Shown here: positions 18,153-27,164 of the stretch, in pieces
How positions within the stretch are numbered: position 1 is the stretch's first letter
Layout of the letters: every line of letters begins with the position of its first letter
Assembly (NCBI GenBank): GCA_964469045.1
Contig: CAYXXK010000012.1
Location: 5,610 to 69,609, forward strand
Origin: UBA965 sp964469045
GTDB lineage: Bacteria; Chloroflexota; Chloroflexia; Chloroflexales; Roseiflexaceae
Direction: 5' to 3'
Length of the DNA stretch: 64,000 bases
Translations under genes and position numbers: made by a program
Notes under the pieces: model-generated
What the model saw: the letters and a program-made list of their open reading frames with translations, nothing else
Databases searched by the model: none
What the model was told of the DNA's origin: nothing

Positions 18153-19535
18153 ATGACAACTGCCATTTTACCAACGCTTCTCAGTCAACCAAGTGGCCAA
18201 CACTTGGCGTATGCGCGTGCCACCATCCGCAGCGAAGATTTGGCCGAGTTGTTAGCCTCTATGGCCAATGCAAGCGGTGGCATGATTGTCATCGGCGTCA
18301 ATCCGCGCAACCTCAAGCCTGAAGGTGTTGGTGATGCCGAACAAACCACGCGTCTCGTCATTGAAGCCGCAGCGTTATGTTCACCAACACTCGTGTTGCC
18401 GATGCCACTACAAATCGAACACGCCCAGACCATGCTTGTATTTGTGAGCGTCCCACGTGGTCTGCCAAACGTCTACTCCGTAAACGGGCGTTATCTCCAA
18501 CGTCACGACGCCGAAGATCTGCCCCTCGAGCCCGATGCACTCCGTAGCTTGTTTGTCGAGCGTGGCGGTATGACATGGGAACGGCTCGCACACACCGATG
18601 CCGCTCTCAACGATCTTGACCCCAGCAAAATCACCGGCTATGTGCATCGAGTTGGCGCCGTCGCCGAAGAAAACGCCATCGACTTTCTCATTAAACGTGG
18701 GTGTCTACATCAACACGATCATCTCATAAAGCCCACAAACGCAGGTGTTTTGCTCTTCGCCAACGACATCGAACGCTTCTTCCCACAGGCTGAGATTACG
18801 CTCGTGCGCTATAGCGGCACGGAGATGAGCGATGAATTTATCCGCGAGGATATCCACGATACCCTCGTGGAATCCGTGCGACGTGCTGAAGTCTGGCTCA
18901 GCCAAAACATGACCCGAGGGAGCATCATGCAGGGTCTCGAGCGCCAAGATTGGACGCAGTTCCCTATGGCCGTTGTACGTGAGGTACTTGTCAACGCCGT
19001 TGCCCACCGCGATTACTTAATCCGTGGCGAGGGTATTCGAATTGCCCTCTTTGCCAATCGTCTTGAATGCCATTCCCCCGGTCGTCTACCCGGACACATG
19101 ACCATCGAAAATATTGCGGATCAACGCTTTTCACGCAATGAAACCATCGTCCAAATCATGGCTGACTTTGGCCTCATTGAACGCCTTGGCTACGGCATCA
19201 ATCGCATGCGCCTCCAAATGGATGCCGCCGGACTCGCTCAGCCGGCCTTCGCAGAAACCGATGGCGGATTTATGGTGACGCTCTTTAGCAATTACGAACA
19301 AGAAACGCCCGCCAATGACCCACTTGACCAATGGCGCCGCATGGGTCTCAACGATCGCCAAATTAGCGCCATTAGTGCCATCCAAGAGCGTCGACGTATT
19401 ACCAACGGTGAACTGCAAGAGATGCATGCCGATGTATCCACCGAAACTATCCGACGAGACTTGGCCGACCTCGTTGATCGTGGCATCTTATTGCGTATCG
19501 GCGACAAACGCGGTGCATACTATATTTTGAAATAA
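18153..19535 (+). CDS. AlbA_2 (Schlafen-type) domain ATP-binding transcriptional regulator (COG2865)
   Basis: 460 residues. Residues about 15-125 form an AlbA_2 domain (SGGMIVIGVNPRN). Residues about 250-340 are an HATPase_c_4 GHKL domain: VLVNAVAHRDY, then LFANRLECHSPGRLPGHMT. The last 60 residues form a DeoR-like winged helix (RRRITNGELQEMH, then TETIRRDLADLV). This architecture is a common but poorly understood regulator in bacteria and archaea. Start ATG 18153 is preceded by GGGGAG. It stands alone next to the MFS transporter gene, which it may control; that is inference. Confidence 0.85.
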   Translation: MTTAILPTLLSQPSGQHLAYARATIRSEDLAELLASMANASGGMIVIGVNPRNLKPEGVGDAEQTTRLVIEAAALCSPTLVLPMPLQIEHAQTMLVFVSVPRGLPNVYSVNGRYLQRHDAEDLPLEPDALRSLFVERGGMTWERLAHTDAALNDLDPSKITGYVHRVGAVAEENAIDFLIKRGCLHQHDHLIKPTNAGVLLFANDIERFFPQAEITLVRYSGTEMSDEFIREDIHDTLVESVRRAEVWLSQNMTRGSIMQGLERQDWTQFPMAVVREVLVNAVAHRDYLIRGEGIRIALFANRLECHSPGRLPGHMTIENIADQRFSRNETIVQIMADFGLIERLGYGINRMRLQMDAAGLAQPAFAETDGGFMVTLFSNYEQETPANDPLDQWRRMGLNDRQISAISAIQERRRITNGELQEMHADVSTETIRRDLADLVDRGILLRIGDKRGAYYILK

Positions 19536-19538
19536 ATA

Positions 19539-19574
19539 ACCGGCGTGAACCGCATCCATCGCATGTCACGCCGG
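19539..19574 (-). terminator. Hairpin between AlbA_2 and nitroreductase genes
   Basis: A perfect 9-bp stem CCGGCGTGA / TCACGCCGG (19540-19548 and 19566-19574) with a 17-nt loop. On the minus strand it is followed by TTATTTATTT, so it can terminate the nitroreductase transcript and perhaps both. Confidence 0.6.
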
Positions 19575-19592
19575 CACCAAGTACGACACTGC

Positions 19593-20261
19593 CTACTCAA
19601 AAAACGTCGCGATATCGTCTAGTGGCTTTTTGGATAAAATCGGCACTTCACAGTCGTCAGCCGGGTAGCCCACGGGCAATAACAAAAAGGCACGTTCGTT
19701 CTCGGGACGACCACAAATCTCCGACAAAAAGCCCATCGGACTCGGTGTGTGCGTCAGCGTCGCAAGACCAGCATGGTGAATCGCCGTGATTAACATACCC
19801 ACCGCAATGCCGGTTGACTCAGAGACGTAGTAGTTTTTGCCTTTGCCACCATCGGCGGTCGGATGCCAACTCTGCGCAAAACAGATAATCAACCACGGTG
19901 CAATATCCAAAAACGGCTTGCTCGCATTGGTGCCAATCGGTGCCAACGCATTCAACCACTCTTGCGGCGCACGCCCACCATAAAACGCCTGTTCTTCGTG
20001 TTCGGCAGCAATGCGAATCTTACGTTTCATCTCGGGATTACTTACCGCACAAAAGTACCATGGCTGTTGATTCGCACCACTCGGCGCAGTCCCTGCCGTC
20101 AAAATCACATTCTCGATGATATCACGTGCGACTGGTCGATCTGAGAACATGCGAATCGAGCGTCGACGTTGCATCTCTTTGCGAAAGTCCTGGGCTCGCT
20201 GACTCATCTCTGTTACCGGGTACTCACGAAAACTCTGGAGTGGAGCGTGGTTCTCTTTCAT
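19593..20261 (-). CDS. FMN nitroreductase of the iodotyrosine deiodinase-like (IYD) group
   Basis: 222 residues from ATG 20261, with AGGGAG 5 nt upstream. This start avoids overlap with yvcK; the longer frame to 20390 would overlap by 100 bp. The FMN-binding N-terminus is RRRSIRMFSDRPV, and PSGANQQPWYF is the phosphate-binding region. The middle has the IYD-type lid pattern AAEHEEQAFYGGRAPQEW and PFLDIAPWLIICF. The end has LLLPVGYPADDCEVP and KKPLD. The whole pattern is closer to reductive dehalogenase-type IYD homologues than to NfsB or BluB. Bacterial IYD relatives remove halide from halotyrosines in vitro; the natural substrate is unknown. Confidence 0.82.
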   Translation of the reverse strand: MKENHAPLQSFREYPVTEMSQRAQDFRKEMQRRRSIRMFSDRPVARDIIENVILTAGTAPSGANQQPWYFCAVSNPEMKRKIRIAAEHEEQAFYGGRAPQEWLNALAPIGTNASKPFLDIAPWLIICFAQSWHPTADGGKGKNYYVSESTGIAVGMLITAIHHAGLATLTHTPSPMGFLSEICGRPENERAFLLLPVGYPADDCEVPILSKKPLDDIATFFE

Positions 20262-20289
20262 CTGAACTCCCTTGTTCATAATCAACTGC

Positions 20290-21273
20290 TCAGGCAAGCA
20301 ATTCGTTATAGATACTGCGTAATGCCTCGCGGTCATGACGCACGGTGTCTTGTTTGTTCCACAATGCTCGATCAACAGCGCCTTGTTCAATCACCGGCAC
20401 ATACAATACAGCCACGCCTAAATCAGCAAGCGCAGAGCGATCATCATCGGTGACAACCAACTGACGGAGTCCTTCGCTTGCGAGCCGTGCATGTTGTTGG
20501 GGCGACGCAGATGCGGTGTTAATCACAGTTATGTCTATTACGCCTGTACCAACGAATTCATGCATGACCCGCACATGATCATGTACCCGCATATGTTCTG
20601 TTTGACCAGTTTGGGTTGTCGTATTCATCACGAATACGACCGTGGCACGGGTGTTCCGCAATGCCTCACGTATGCCTCTCGGCAACAATACTGCATGCAG
20701 TGTTGTATAAAAGCTCCCGGGCCCAATAATCACAAGATCTGCAGCAGCAATCGCAGATACTGCGGCTGGTAATGCCGGCACATCGGTATCAAGGAAACAG
20801 CGCTCGATTGGTGCTTTGTGTGGTCCACGCACCGCAACTTCTCCGTGGCACAACGTACCGTCCACTAATGTTGCACACAACTGCACGTTATGTGCCGTAA
20901 CCGGAATGACATCAACTGCGGTATGCGCAATCTGATTCAATTGGGCGACGGCTTGTGCAAAGTCGTGTGTCTCGCGATAGAGCGCTGCGATCATCAGATT
21001 ACCGAGCGCCATGCCATTGAGATCAGGAATCGCCGCATCATCAAAACGATGCTGCAACAATTGCGCAATTGCAGGATGTGTTGCAGTTGCTGCAATCGTC
21101 GCACGGATATCGCCCGGGGCCGGCATGTCGCCGCCGATACGACGCGCCACGCCCGTCGAACGCCCAGTATCCGTGACTGCAATGACCGCAGTCTTGTGTA
21201 CGTCATCAGCAAATGCGGACAAACTCAACGACGCACCACCACCACCACCTAGGACTACTACGTGCTTTGACAC
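20290..21273 (-). CDS. YvcK/CofD-family protein (gluconeogenesis factor type)
   Basis: 327 residues with a GTG start at 21273 and GAGG upstream. The nucleotide-binding start is VVVLGGGGGASLSL. The family motifs follow: DTGRSTGVARRIGG, APGDIR, GMALGNLMIAALY and GPGSFYTTLHAVLLP. YvcK proteins bind UDP-sugars and influence cell-wall synthesis and growth on gluconeogenic carbon. CofD, the F420 enzyme of the same fold, differs in these motifs, so YvcK is the better call. The usual neighbours rapZ and whiA are absent. A 28-bp gap leads to the nitroreductase gene, so the two are probably cotranscribed. Confidence 0.85.
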   Translation of the reverse strand: MSKHVVVLGGGGGASLSLSAFADDVHKTAVIAVTDTGRSTGVARRIGGDMPAPGDIRATIAATATHPAIAQLLQHRFDDAAIPDLNGMALGNLMIAALYRETHDFAQAVAQLNQIAHTAVDVIPVTAHNVQLCATLVDGTLCHGEVAVRGPHKAPIERCFLDTDVPALPAAVSAIAAADLVIIGPGSFYTTLHAVLLPRGIREALRNTRATVVFVMNTTTQTGQTEHMRVHDHVRVMHEFVGTGVIDITVINTASASPQQHARLASEGLRQLVVTDDDRSALADLGVAVLYVPVIEQGAVDRALWNKQDTVRHDREALRSIYNELLA

Positions 21274-21305
21274 CTACGTACCTCATGTACAATACATCAC
21301 GTAGA

Positions 21306-21336
21306 TTGTAGCGCAACTTCGTTCATATGGTAGAAT
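21306..21336 (+). promoter_or_regulatory. Possible promoter of the small lipoprotein gene
   Basis: TTGTAG (21306-21311) and TAGAAT (21331-21336) are 19 bp apart, 28 bp upstream of the ATG. The spacing is long, so this is only a candidate. Confidence 0.35.
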
Positions 21337-21363
21337 GCCCATACAAGTGAGAATTAATTAACC

Positions 21364-21774
21364 ATGCATGCTATACGCACATTTGTATTATTCATTGTTA
21401 TACTGTTTACGCTAAGCGGTTGTTCGTCACCAACATACGAGCCGCTTGTCGTATATCGTGCTCATAATTCATACGAAAACAGCACGATAACGCTTCAAAT
21501 CGACGCAAACGGGTATGTCATTCGCACACACAATCGTCACACCGATGAATTCCAACTTTCGGCTGATGATTTTGGGTTGATTATTGACCAACTGCAGGCT
21601 GTGCCATTTGATCGACTTGACCGGCGCTACTTGCCCACACAAGATGCCGCAAATTTGACACAATATACAATTAGCTATCAAACACACGTGGTCGAAATGA
21701 CAGACACAGCGGTGCCTAATATCATGGCACCGCTGATGCTCTCGTTTCGACGAATTATTGCCGTTGAGTTATAA
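21364..21774 (+). CDS. Small lipoprotein of unknown function
   Basis: 136 residues. A signal peptide with lipobox LSGC (about residues 17-20) predicts a lipid anchor on the outer membrane face. The remaining 115 residues are a small mixed alpha/beta domain (VYRAHNSYENSTITLQID, then FQLSADDFGLIIDQL) with no family I recognise. It is a single plus-strand gene whose 3' end overlaps the convergent M42 peptidase gene by 6 bp. Confidence 0.72.
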   Translation: MHAIRTFVLFIVILFTLSGCSSPTYEPLVVYRAHNSYENSTITLQIDANGYVIRTHNRHTDEFQLSADDFGLIIDQLQAVPFDRLDRRYLPTQDAANLTQYTISYQTHVVEMTDTAVPNIMAPLMLSFRRIIAVEL

Positions 21775-22830
21775 ATAACACGGCTGTTGGACAAATGCGT
21801 GGAGCAACCGTACGGTCGCATGCACATCTTGTGGGTCTATCATCTCAAATGCGGTGTGTGTGTAGCGTGTCGGAATCCCAATCAGCAATGCTGGTATCCC
21901 AGCATCAATCAAGGCAGCGCCGTCTGATCCATAATTCGCATAGACACCATGCTGAAATGCAATCCCATCACGGCTCGCAAGATCAACACAATGCCACAAC
22001 AGCCGTCGATCATACTGGATAGCAGCATCTTTGTGGACCAAGGTAGGGCCGCCGCCGAGGCGTGCATCGTACTCACGCAAACCGACAGTTGGAATATCTC
22101 CGGTCAAGCCGACATCAAGGGCTAACGCCATATCAAACGTGCCACGAATCCCCATTGCACGTGCACCATGTAGGCCGTTTTCTTCTTGAATCGTAGCACC
22201 AAACCACAACTCACACATGAGTTTTTGCGTTTCAACGATATTCAACAACATATCCATAATAGCCAGTGGCATGCGGTCATCCATGGCTTTCCCACTCAGG
22301 TATCGACCAACTTGTTGAAGCGGTCGATACCAAATGACGGGCGCACCGACATGTACGCCGAGTTGCTCGGCCTCACGACGACTCGTTACTCCGATGTCAA
22401 CAAACACATCTTCGAAGCCGAGATGCGCTTTATCAACTTGGGCTTGCGTCATCACATGGCCGCTTGCGGCAGCAAACAACCCGCGTGCCACCACGCCATT
22501 TCGCCCCACAACTTGCGCAGTTTGGCCAATCAGGTATCGTCGGTCAGGCGACATACGACGCGCACCTTGTGCGGTATCAAGCAAAAGAAAGCCATCATCG
22601 GTTATGTACTTCACCACAAAGCCGATTTCGTCCATGTGCGCTTGGATGAGCACACGTGGGCCAGCGCCGCCGACCTTCACGAGCAAATTGCCGACCGCAT
22701 CCACATGGGTCTCTTGCACCTTGGCTTGCCATCGCTTTTGCAGGTACTCACGCACTGGCGCTTCATAGCCACTCGGCCCAGCAATATCAGTTAATTCGCG
22801 CAATAGGCGCATCATTGTTGCATCGTGCAT
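21769..22830 (-). CDS. M42-family metallo-aminopeptidase (often annotated endoglucanase)
   Basis: 353 residues. This is a cytoplasmic, probably dodecameric, two-metal aminopeptidase that trims peptides. Metal and catalytic motifs are in order: QAHMDEIGFVV (first His-Asp), GKAMDDRM (bridging Asp), QEENGLHGARAM (catalytic Glu pair), ALDVGLTGD, and the final His in TRYTHTAFEMI. The start ATG 22830 has GGGAGAGA upstream. It lies 51 bp downstream of the SIS isomerase gene on the same strand and may be the last gene of that transcription unit. Confidence 0.9.
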   Translation of the reverse strand: MHDATMMRLLRELTDIAGPSGYEAPVREYLQKRWQAKVQETHVDAVGNLLVKVGGAGPRVLIQAHMDEIGFVVKYITDDGFLLLDTAQGARRMSPDRRYLIGQTAQVVGRNGVVARGLFAAASGHVMTQAQVDKAHLGFEDVFVDIGVTSRREAEQLGVHVGAPVIWYRPLQQVGRYLSGKAMDDRMPLAIMDMLLNIVETQKLMCELWFGATIQEENGLHGARAMGIRGTFDMALALDVGLTGDIPTVGLREYDARLGGGPTLVHKDAAIQYDRRLLWHCVDLASRDGIAFQHGVYANYGSDGAALIDAGIPALLIGIPTRYTHTAFEMIDPQDVHATVRLLHAFVQQPCYL

Positions 22831-22881
22831 GCGTCTCTCCCTCTTGCCAGTTCACATACCAAATTCATGGCAATCAAGGTG

Positions 22882-23913
22882 TTACTCAGAATCGGTCACC
22901 TTCCCAATACGCGCAAATTCACCTGGTTGGAGTCCGAGTGATAGTGCTAATTGGCGCGCTGCCAATTGGAGCGGAATGATTTCAGCTAACGGCGCAAACG
23001 CCAAACTTGGTAACGCGACAGTTGGATAGCGCCGCGATGCGTTCATTGGCCCAATCAGCCACACGTCACTACCACACGCATGCAATTCGTCAGCCAAGCG
23101 TAAATCATGCGCAAACGTGGCGCCCGGACCGGCACAAATCACGGCCCGATGCCCCGGGCCGGCAATTTCGAGTGGACCATGACGAAACTGCGCACTACTC
23201 AAGGCATCAGCAGGCACACGCGCCGTTTCTTTATAAAGCAACGAACCAGCGAGTGCAGTGGCATACGACGCACCACGACCGACGAATGTAAATGCACCTG
23301 CTTTATACCATTCTGCTGGCAATGTCGATGCGTCGAATTTTTGCAAAATCGTACGCTGTGCCTCGATCGATGGTAATAACGCATCAGCAATCTGTGCCGG
23401 CGCTTCGCCGACAATTCGACTCGCAAGAATCATTAACGCCAATAACGATGTGGTATACGTTTTGGTAGCCACTGCGCGCTCTTGACCAGCCATGTGTGGG
23501 ATTACATGATGCGCTGCTTTGGCCACAGTGCTGTTAGGATTGTTGGTAATCGCTACAATCATTGACTGCGGCTGGCGGTCGTTCAGCAAGCGCACCGCCT
23601 CGATGGTCTCACCAGATTGCGAGATAATCACCAAGACTGTATCGCGTGTAAGTGCTTGAGCACCGAAATACAGCAACTCAGAAAGCTCAATGTGTGCAAC
23701 TGCGTACCCAGCAGCAAAAAGCTTGAGCATGGCAGGATACGCCGAATAGAACGAGCTTCCCATGCCAGTGATAATCATACGGCGTGGCGCCGCATCACGA
23801 ATTGCACGCGCAGCAACGTCGATTTGGCTCCCAACCGAGAGATGGTGACGCAATGCAGTTTCAAGTAAATTTGGTTGGGCACTTACATCGGTCAAAAAAT
23901 CACTGTTACTCAT
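22882..23913 (-). CDS. SIS-domain sugar isomerase/deaminase (GlmS C-terminal-like)
   Basis: 343 residues made of two SIS domains. The first has ITGMGSSFYSAYP near residues 49-61 and VLVIISQSGETIEAVRLL near 92-109. The second has TFVGRGASYATALAGSLLYKE and the C-terminal GPGHRAVICAG region. It corresponds to the isomerase half of glucosamine-6-phosphate synthase without the glutaminase domain. It could isomerise or deaminate a phosphosugar such as glucosamine-6-phosphate or fructosamine-6-phosphate. The GGAGCG ribosome binding site overlaps the stop of the upstream decarboxylase gene (5-bp gap), so the two are cotranscribed. Confidence 0.85.
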   Translation of the reverse strand: MSNSDFLTDVSAQPNLLETALRHHLSVGSQIDVAARAIRDAAPRRMIITGMGSSFYSAYPAMLKLFAAGYAVAHIELSELLYFGAQALTRDTVLVIISQSGETIEAVRLLNDRQPQSMIVAITNNPNSTVAKAAHHVIPHMAGQERAVATKTYTTSLLALMILASRIVGEAPAQIADALLPSIEAQRTILQKFDASTLPAEWYKAGAFTFVGRGASYATALAGSLLYKETARVPADALSSAQFRHGPLEIAGPGHRAVICAGPGATFAHDLRLADELHACGSDVWLIGPMNASRRYPTVALPSLAFAPLAEIIPLQLAARQLALSLGLQPGEFARIGKVTDSE

Positions 23914-23918
23914 CGTTC

Positions 23919-25100
23919 TTACGCTCCTGCGTCATTCATCAAAAGCAACCGCTTGGCAGCATTCACATCAAGTAATTCGGCCGGACCAGCGACATTACCA
24001 CGAATAATGTCATATCCGGGCAACAACGCTTCAATCGCAGCAACAACCCGATCTTCGTCACGTTTGGCGAGCATGAACACCGCTGTAGGCCCGGTATCAG
24101 TTGAGCAGTAGACGGGCACTCCCTCGGCACGCAAATCATTGCACATGCGGAAGAGGGCAATGTTCTCCGCCTCCCACCCGATAATCTTATAGGCATCGCC
24201 ACCCGACATCGTAATGCCGTGCAAGCGCATGCTATCGATTTCGGCCATACGAGCGAGGTACTGCCAATCACTGCGACGCGTTGCTGCAATCATCTCAATG
24301 ACTTCGGCCGCACGCCCAGCCATCCACCCCGCAAATAACGTGCTATCAGGCGCATCATAATGCGCTTGCTCAGTCTTGAGGCCAATCCGCGATGGAATCG
24401 GCACCGTAATCAGCGACATCTCATCGAGCGCACCAGGGGTATCAATCCGCACCGCAAAACTATCCTCATGAGTTGCACCTGGGTACGAAAGCCACAACGC
24501 AATCCCACCAACCGCCGAACGACATCCTGAGCCAGCAAGCAGACGGGCCACACAACTCACAAATCGAGTATTCGTAGCCAAATCAGCGCCAAACAATGCC
24601 CCGATTGCGGCCAGCGCCAATGCAGCCGACCCCGATGCACTCGAACCAAGTCCTTTGCCCGCCACACGCGCCTTAAAAAAGTTGCGACTACGGACTACGG
24701 CCGGCCATGTCACACCTGCCATGCGCCGCAAAATATCGAGCGTCTGCACAACACGATCGCGTTCGCGTCCAATTGCTGGGCCATCGCCAATCCAAATATC
24801 ATCAGTGGCCAACTCTGGCACAAATTCAACATACGTTATGGTGTGGGCTGCATCACTATTGAGTGAGATACTGGACAAATAGGCAATGCGATAATCCCAG
24901 TCACTTAGCCCGTGATATTTCAAGATACCTTGCATCGGGTACGCCTTGGCCGCAGCTCCATGGTTCATCCGCGGTGATGGCAACGCATCTGGATATGCAG
25001 GCACTACGACATGATGCATACCCAAGGCCGTAACCACATCTTGGTACCCCTGTTGCATCTGCGCAACCATATGCTGTACAGACGCAGGAACATGTGTCAT
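23919..25100 (-). CDS. Mevalonate-pathway GHMP decarboxylase (phosphomevalonate or diphosphomevalonate decarboxylase)
   Basis: 393 residues of the GHMP fold specialised as a decarboxylase. Early motifs are KYHGLSDWDYRIAYLSSISL. The ATP loop is KGLGSSASGSAALALAA, followed by SGCRSAVGG. The late motifs include STDTGPTAVFML. In Chloroflexota such as Roseiflexus castenholzii the homologous enzyme decarboxylates mevalonate 5-phosphate in the alternate mevalonate route that continues through isopentenyl phosphate kinase. That is the likely role here if the placement in this phylum is right. The motifs I can see do not separate mono- from diphosphate substrates. No other mevalonate-pathway gene is adjacent. 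The transcript continues into the SIS gene. Confidence 0.85.
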   Translation of the reverse strand: MTHVPASVQHMVAQMQQGYQDVVTALGMHHVVVPAYPDALPSPRMNHGAAAKAYPMQGILKYHGLSDWDYRIAYLSSISLNSDAAHTITYVEFVPELATDDIWIGDGPAIGRERDRVVQTLDILRRMAGVTWPAVVRSRNFFKARVAGKGLGSSASGSAALALAAIGALFGADLATNTRFVSCVARLLAGSGCRSAVGGIALWLSYPGATHEDSFAVRIDTPGALDEMSLITVPIPSRIGLKTEQAHYDAPDSTLFAGWMAGRAAEVIEMIAATRRSDWQYLARMAEIDSMRLHGITMSGGDAYKIIGWEAENIALFRMCNDLRAEGVPVYCSTDTGPTAVFMLAKRDEDRVVAAIEALLPGYDIIRGNVAGPAELLDVNAAKRLLLMNDAGA

Positions 25101-25427
25101 GTTTCAACCTTTGTAATCATACGAATAGCGAATTGTAATCTCGTTTCAATCATACCATTGATTGGATTGCAAATACATCCATGTGCCACAGTTCACTTAA
25201 ATATTCGATGACAATTTGACTCGTATGAAGTAGTCACATCGTATGTGTTAACGGCAATATATTCAATCACATGACGCTCACGTACATCGACTTCCATCAT
25301 CATCTATACATACGCATTTTACAAAACGTTTACTTAAGTATGGTAGATTATACGTAGCGTCGTCACACCTGCCAAGAAGCAATCGTGGCACGTACCATGC
25401 ACCTACATAATCAGAGTGGGAGTTCAT
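25101..25427. other. 327-bp AT-rich divergent spacer
   Basis: No gene is seen. On the minus strand TTGAAA and TATTCG, about 17 bp apart near 25117-25146, could be the decarboxylase promoter. Two TTGTAATC direct repeats lie near 25111 and 25134. The plus side is AT-rich before the phosphodiesterase gene, but no clear promoter can be fixed. Confidence 0.4.
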
Positions 25428-26210
25428 ATGGTTGTATTTGTGATGATTGACGGCCTACGCCCAGATGCGATTGCGGCAGCAGATTGCACCACAATCCATA
25501 CATTAATGGAACGTGGATCCAGTACCATGACAGCTCAAAGCGTCATGCCGAGTGTTACGTTGCCGTGCCATACAAGTATTTTTCACTCGGTACCACCGAG
25601 CCGCCACGGCATTACCACTAACTACTACATCCCCATGGCGCGCCCATTGCCCGGTTTGATTGAGGTCGCACGTGCTGCCGGCAAAAAGAGTGCATTTGTA
25701 CACAATTGGGAACCATTGCGCGACCTCAGTCGCCCCGAACAACTCACCTACAGCTGGTGTCATGAGCCGCCCCTCGCTCCCGATTACGACGATGAAATGC
25801 ATGCCGAGGCCGTACGGGTCATCAAAAGCAACCGCTACGATTTCGTGTTCGTCTACTACGGCTCAGTCGATACCGCCGGCCACGCCTACGGCTGGATGGA
25901 GCCAGGCTATCTATACCAGTGCAAACACGTCGACACCCTACTCGGCGAGCTCGTCGCAGCCATGCCCGCAGATACGCATTTCATTGTGCAAGCAGATCAC
26001 GGCGGTCACGACCGCAATCACGGCACCGATTGTGCCGAAGATATGACTATCCCATGGATTGCCGTTGGCCCACGCATCAAGCCGAATCACACCATCTCAT
26101 ACCCAGTATCACTGATGGATACTGCCCCTAATCTTGCTCACATGCTCGGCATCAAGCCCCATGAGGAGTGGGAGGGATACGTCGTCGACGAAATGTTCAT
26201 TGATGCATAA
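25428..26210 (+). CDS. Alkaline-phosphatase-fold phosphodiesterase / nucleotide pyrophosphatase family protein
   Basis: 260 residues from ATG 25428, with GTGGGAG upstream. The metal-binding start is VFVMIDGLRPDA and the catalytic Thr lies in SVTLPCHTSIFH. Further metal ligands are visible in YYGSVDTAGHAYGW and VQADHGGHDRNHG, with a final PWIAVGPRIKP. This is the type I phosphodiesterase/phosphonoacetate hydrolase group. No signal peptide is present, so it acts inside the cell, unlike many NPP enzymes. It is monocistronic, with a clear terminator at 26241. Confidence 0.87.
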   Translation: MVVFVMIDGLRPDAIAAADCTTIHTLMERGSSTMTAQSVMPSVTLPCHTSIFHSVPPSRHGITTNYYIPMARPLPGLIEVARAAGKKSAFVHNWEPLRDLSRPEQLTYSWCHEPPLAPDYDDEMHAEAVRVIKSNRYDFVFVYYGSVDTAGHAYGWMEPGYLYQCKHVDTLLGELVAAMPADTHFIVQADHGGHDRNHGTDCAEDMTIPWIAVGPRIKPNHTISYPVSLMDTAPNLAHMLGIKPHEEWEGYVVDEMFIDA

Positions 26211-26240
26211 CCTGCATCGTTAGTTTCATTCACATGTGTC

Positions 26241-26277
26241 GTAGGCGTGATATAGTAATCGCGCCTACATTTTTTTA
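26241..26277 (+). terminator. Intrinsic terminator of the phosphodiesterase gene
   Basis: A 7-bp stem GTAGGCG / CGCCTAC with a 14-nt loop, followed by AT and seven T residues. It lies 30 bp after the stop codon and 21 bp before the next start. Confidence 0.85.
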
Positions 26278-26297
26278 TAAATAAAAGGACATACCCC

Positions 26298-27113
26298 ATG
26301 AGTCAACTCGCTCAGGCAACGGTACTCATCACCGGAGGAGCTTCGGGGATTGGCTATCTCCTTGGTCAACAATTGGGCACACACCAGATAGGTCATCTCG
26401 TCATCTGGGATATCAATCGCACTCAGCTCGAGAGCGCCGTGACTACACTCAAACACACCGGCATGACCGTCACCGGGTATTGCGTCGATATCACCGATAC
26501 TACCCAAGTCGATGCCACCATCGCCACCATGCACGCCGCAGGCATCCATGTTGACATCTTGGTCAATAACGCCGGCATCGTCATCGGCAAGCCGTTTGCT
26601 GAGTATGCCGATAGCCAAATCGAGCGTGAGATGGCCATCAATGCGGTAGCCCCAATGATTATCGCCCACAAACTATTACCCGGCATGCAGCAACGCCAGC
26701 GTGGTCACATTGTCAACATTGCCTCAGCGGCAGGGCTCCTCTCAAATCCACGCATGTCGGTCTATGTGGCGAGCAAATGGGCAATTACCGGCTGGTCAGA
26801 TTCGCTCCGCATCGAGCTCGAACAAGTCCAAAGCCCCATCAACGTCACCACCGTCATGCCGTACTACATCAACACCGGCATGTTCGATGGTGTGCGGTCA
26901 CGAATCATCCCGATTCTCACACCCGATTACGTGGTCCGCCAAATCATCCACGCCATTGAGCGCGACGCCATCTTTTTGCGAATGCCGTGGATTGTCAACC
27001 TCCTACCACTCATCAAAGGCATCTTGCCAGTCCGTTGGTTTGATGTGGTGGTTGGCAAATGGTTCGGCATCTATGCCACCATGCAACACTTCACCGGGCG
27101 CAAACAACAGTAA
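26298..27113 (+). CDS. Short-chain dehydrogenase resembling retinol/17-beta-hydroxysteroid dehydrogenases (SDR16C-like)
   Basis: 271 residues. The cofactor site is LITGGASGIGYLLGQQL, with an acidic VIWDIN after beta 2, which favours NAD. The structural motif is VNNAGIV. The catalytic Ser lies in VNIASAAGLL and YxxxK in YVASKWAITGWSDSL. The C-terminal 60 residues are hydrophobic (MPWIVNLLPLIKGILPVRW), as in eukaryotic-type lipid-droplet or membrane-associated SDR16C enzymes. A lipid or retinoid-like alcohol is a plausible substrate. The AAAAGGAC site precedes ATG 26298. Confidence 0.82.
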   Translation: MSQLAQATVLITGGASGIGYLLGQQLGTHQIGHLVIWDINRTQLESAVTTLKHTGMTVTGYCVDITDTTQVDATIATMHAAGIHVDILVNNAGIVIGKPFAEYADSQIEREMAINAVAPMIIAHKLLPGMQQRQRGHIVNIASAAGLLSNPRMSVYVASKWAITGWSDSLRIELEQVQSPINVTTVMPYYINTGMFDGVRSRIIPILTPDYVVRQIIHAIERDAIFLRMPWIVNLLPLIKGILPVRWFDVVVGKWFGIYATMQHFTGRKQQ

Positions 27114-27164
27114 CCCCGAGGCACGTCGTGTACACCCGGGGTCACGGTAGCGTCAATCAACAAG

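Noticed and set aside
20262..20390. N-terminal extension of the nitroreductase frame
   Set aside because: It overlaps yvcK by about 100 bp, and ATG 20261 has a good ribosome binding site.
27114..27164. Short hairpin ACCCCG/CGGGGT between the SDR and DUF305 genes as a terminator
   Set aside because: The stem is only 6 bp with an 18-nt loop and no T-tract.
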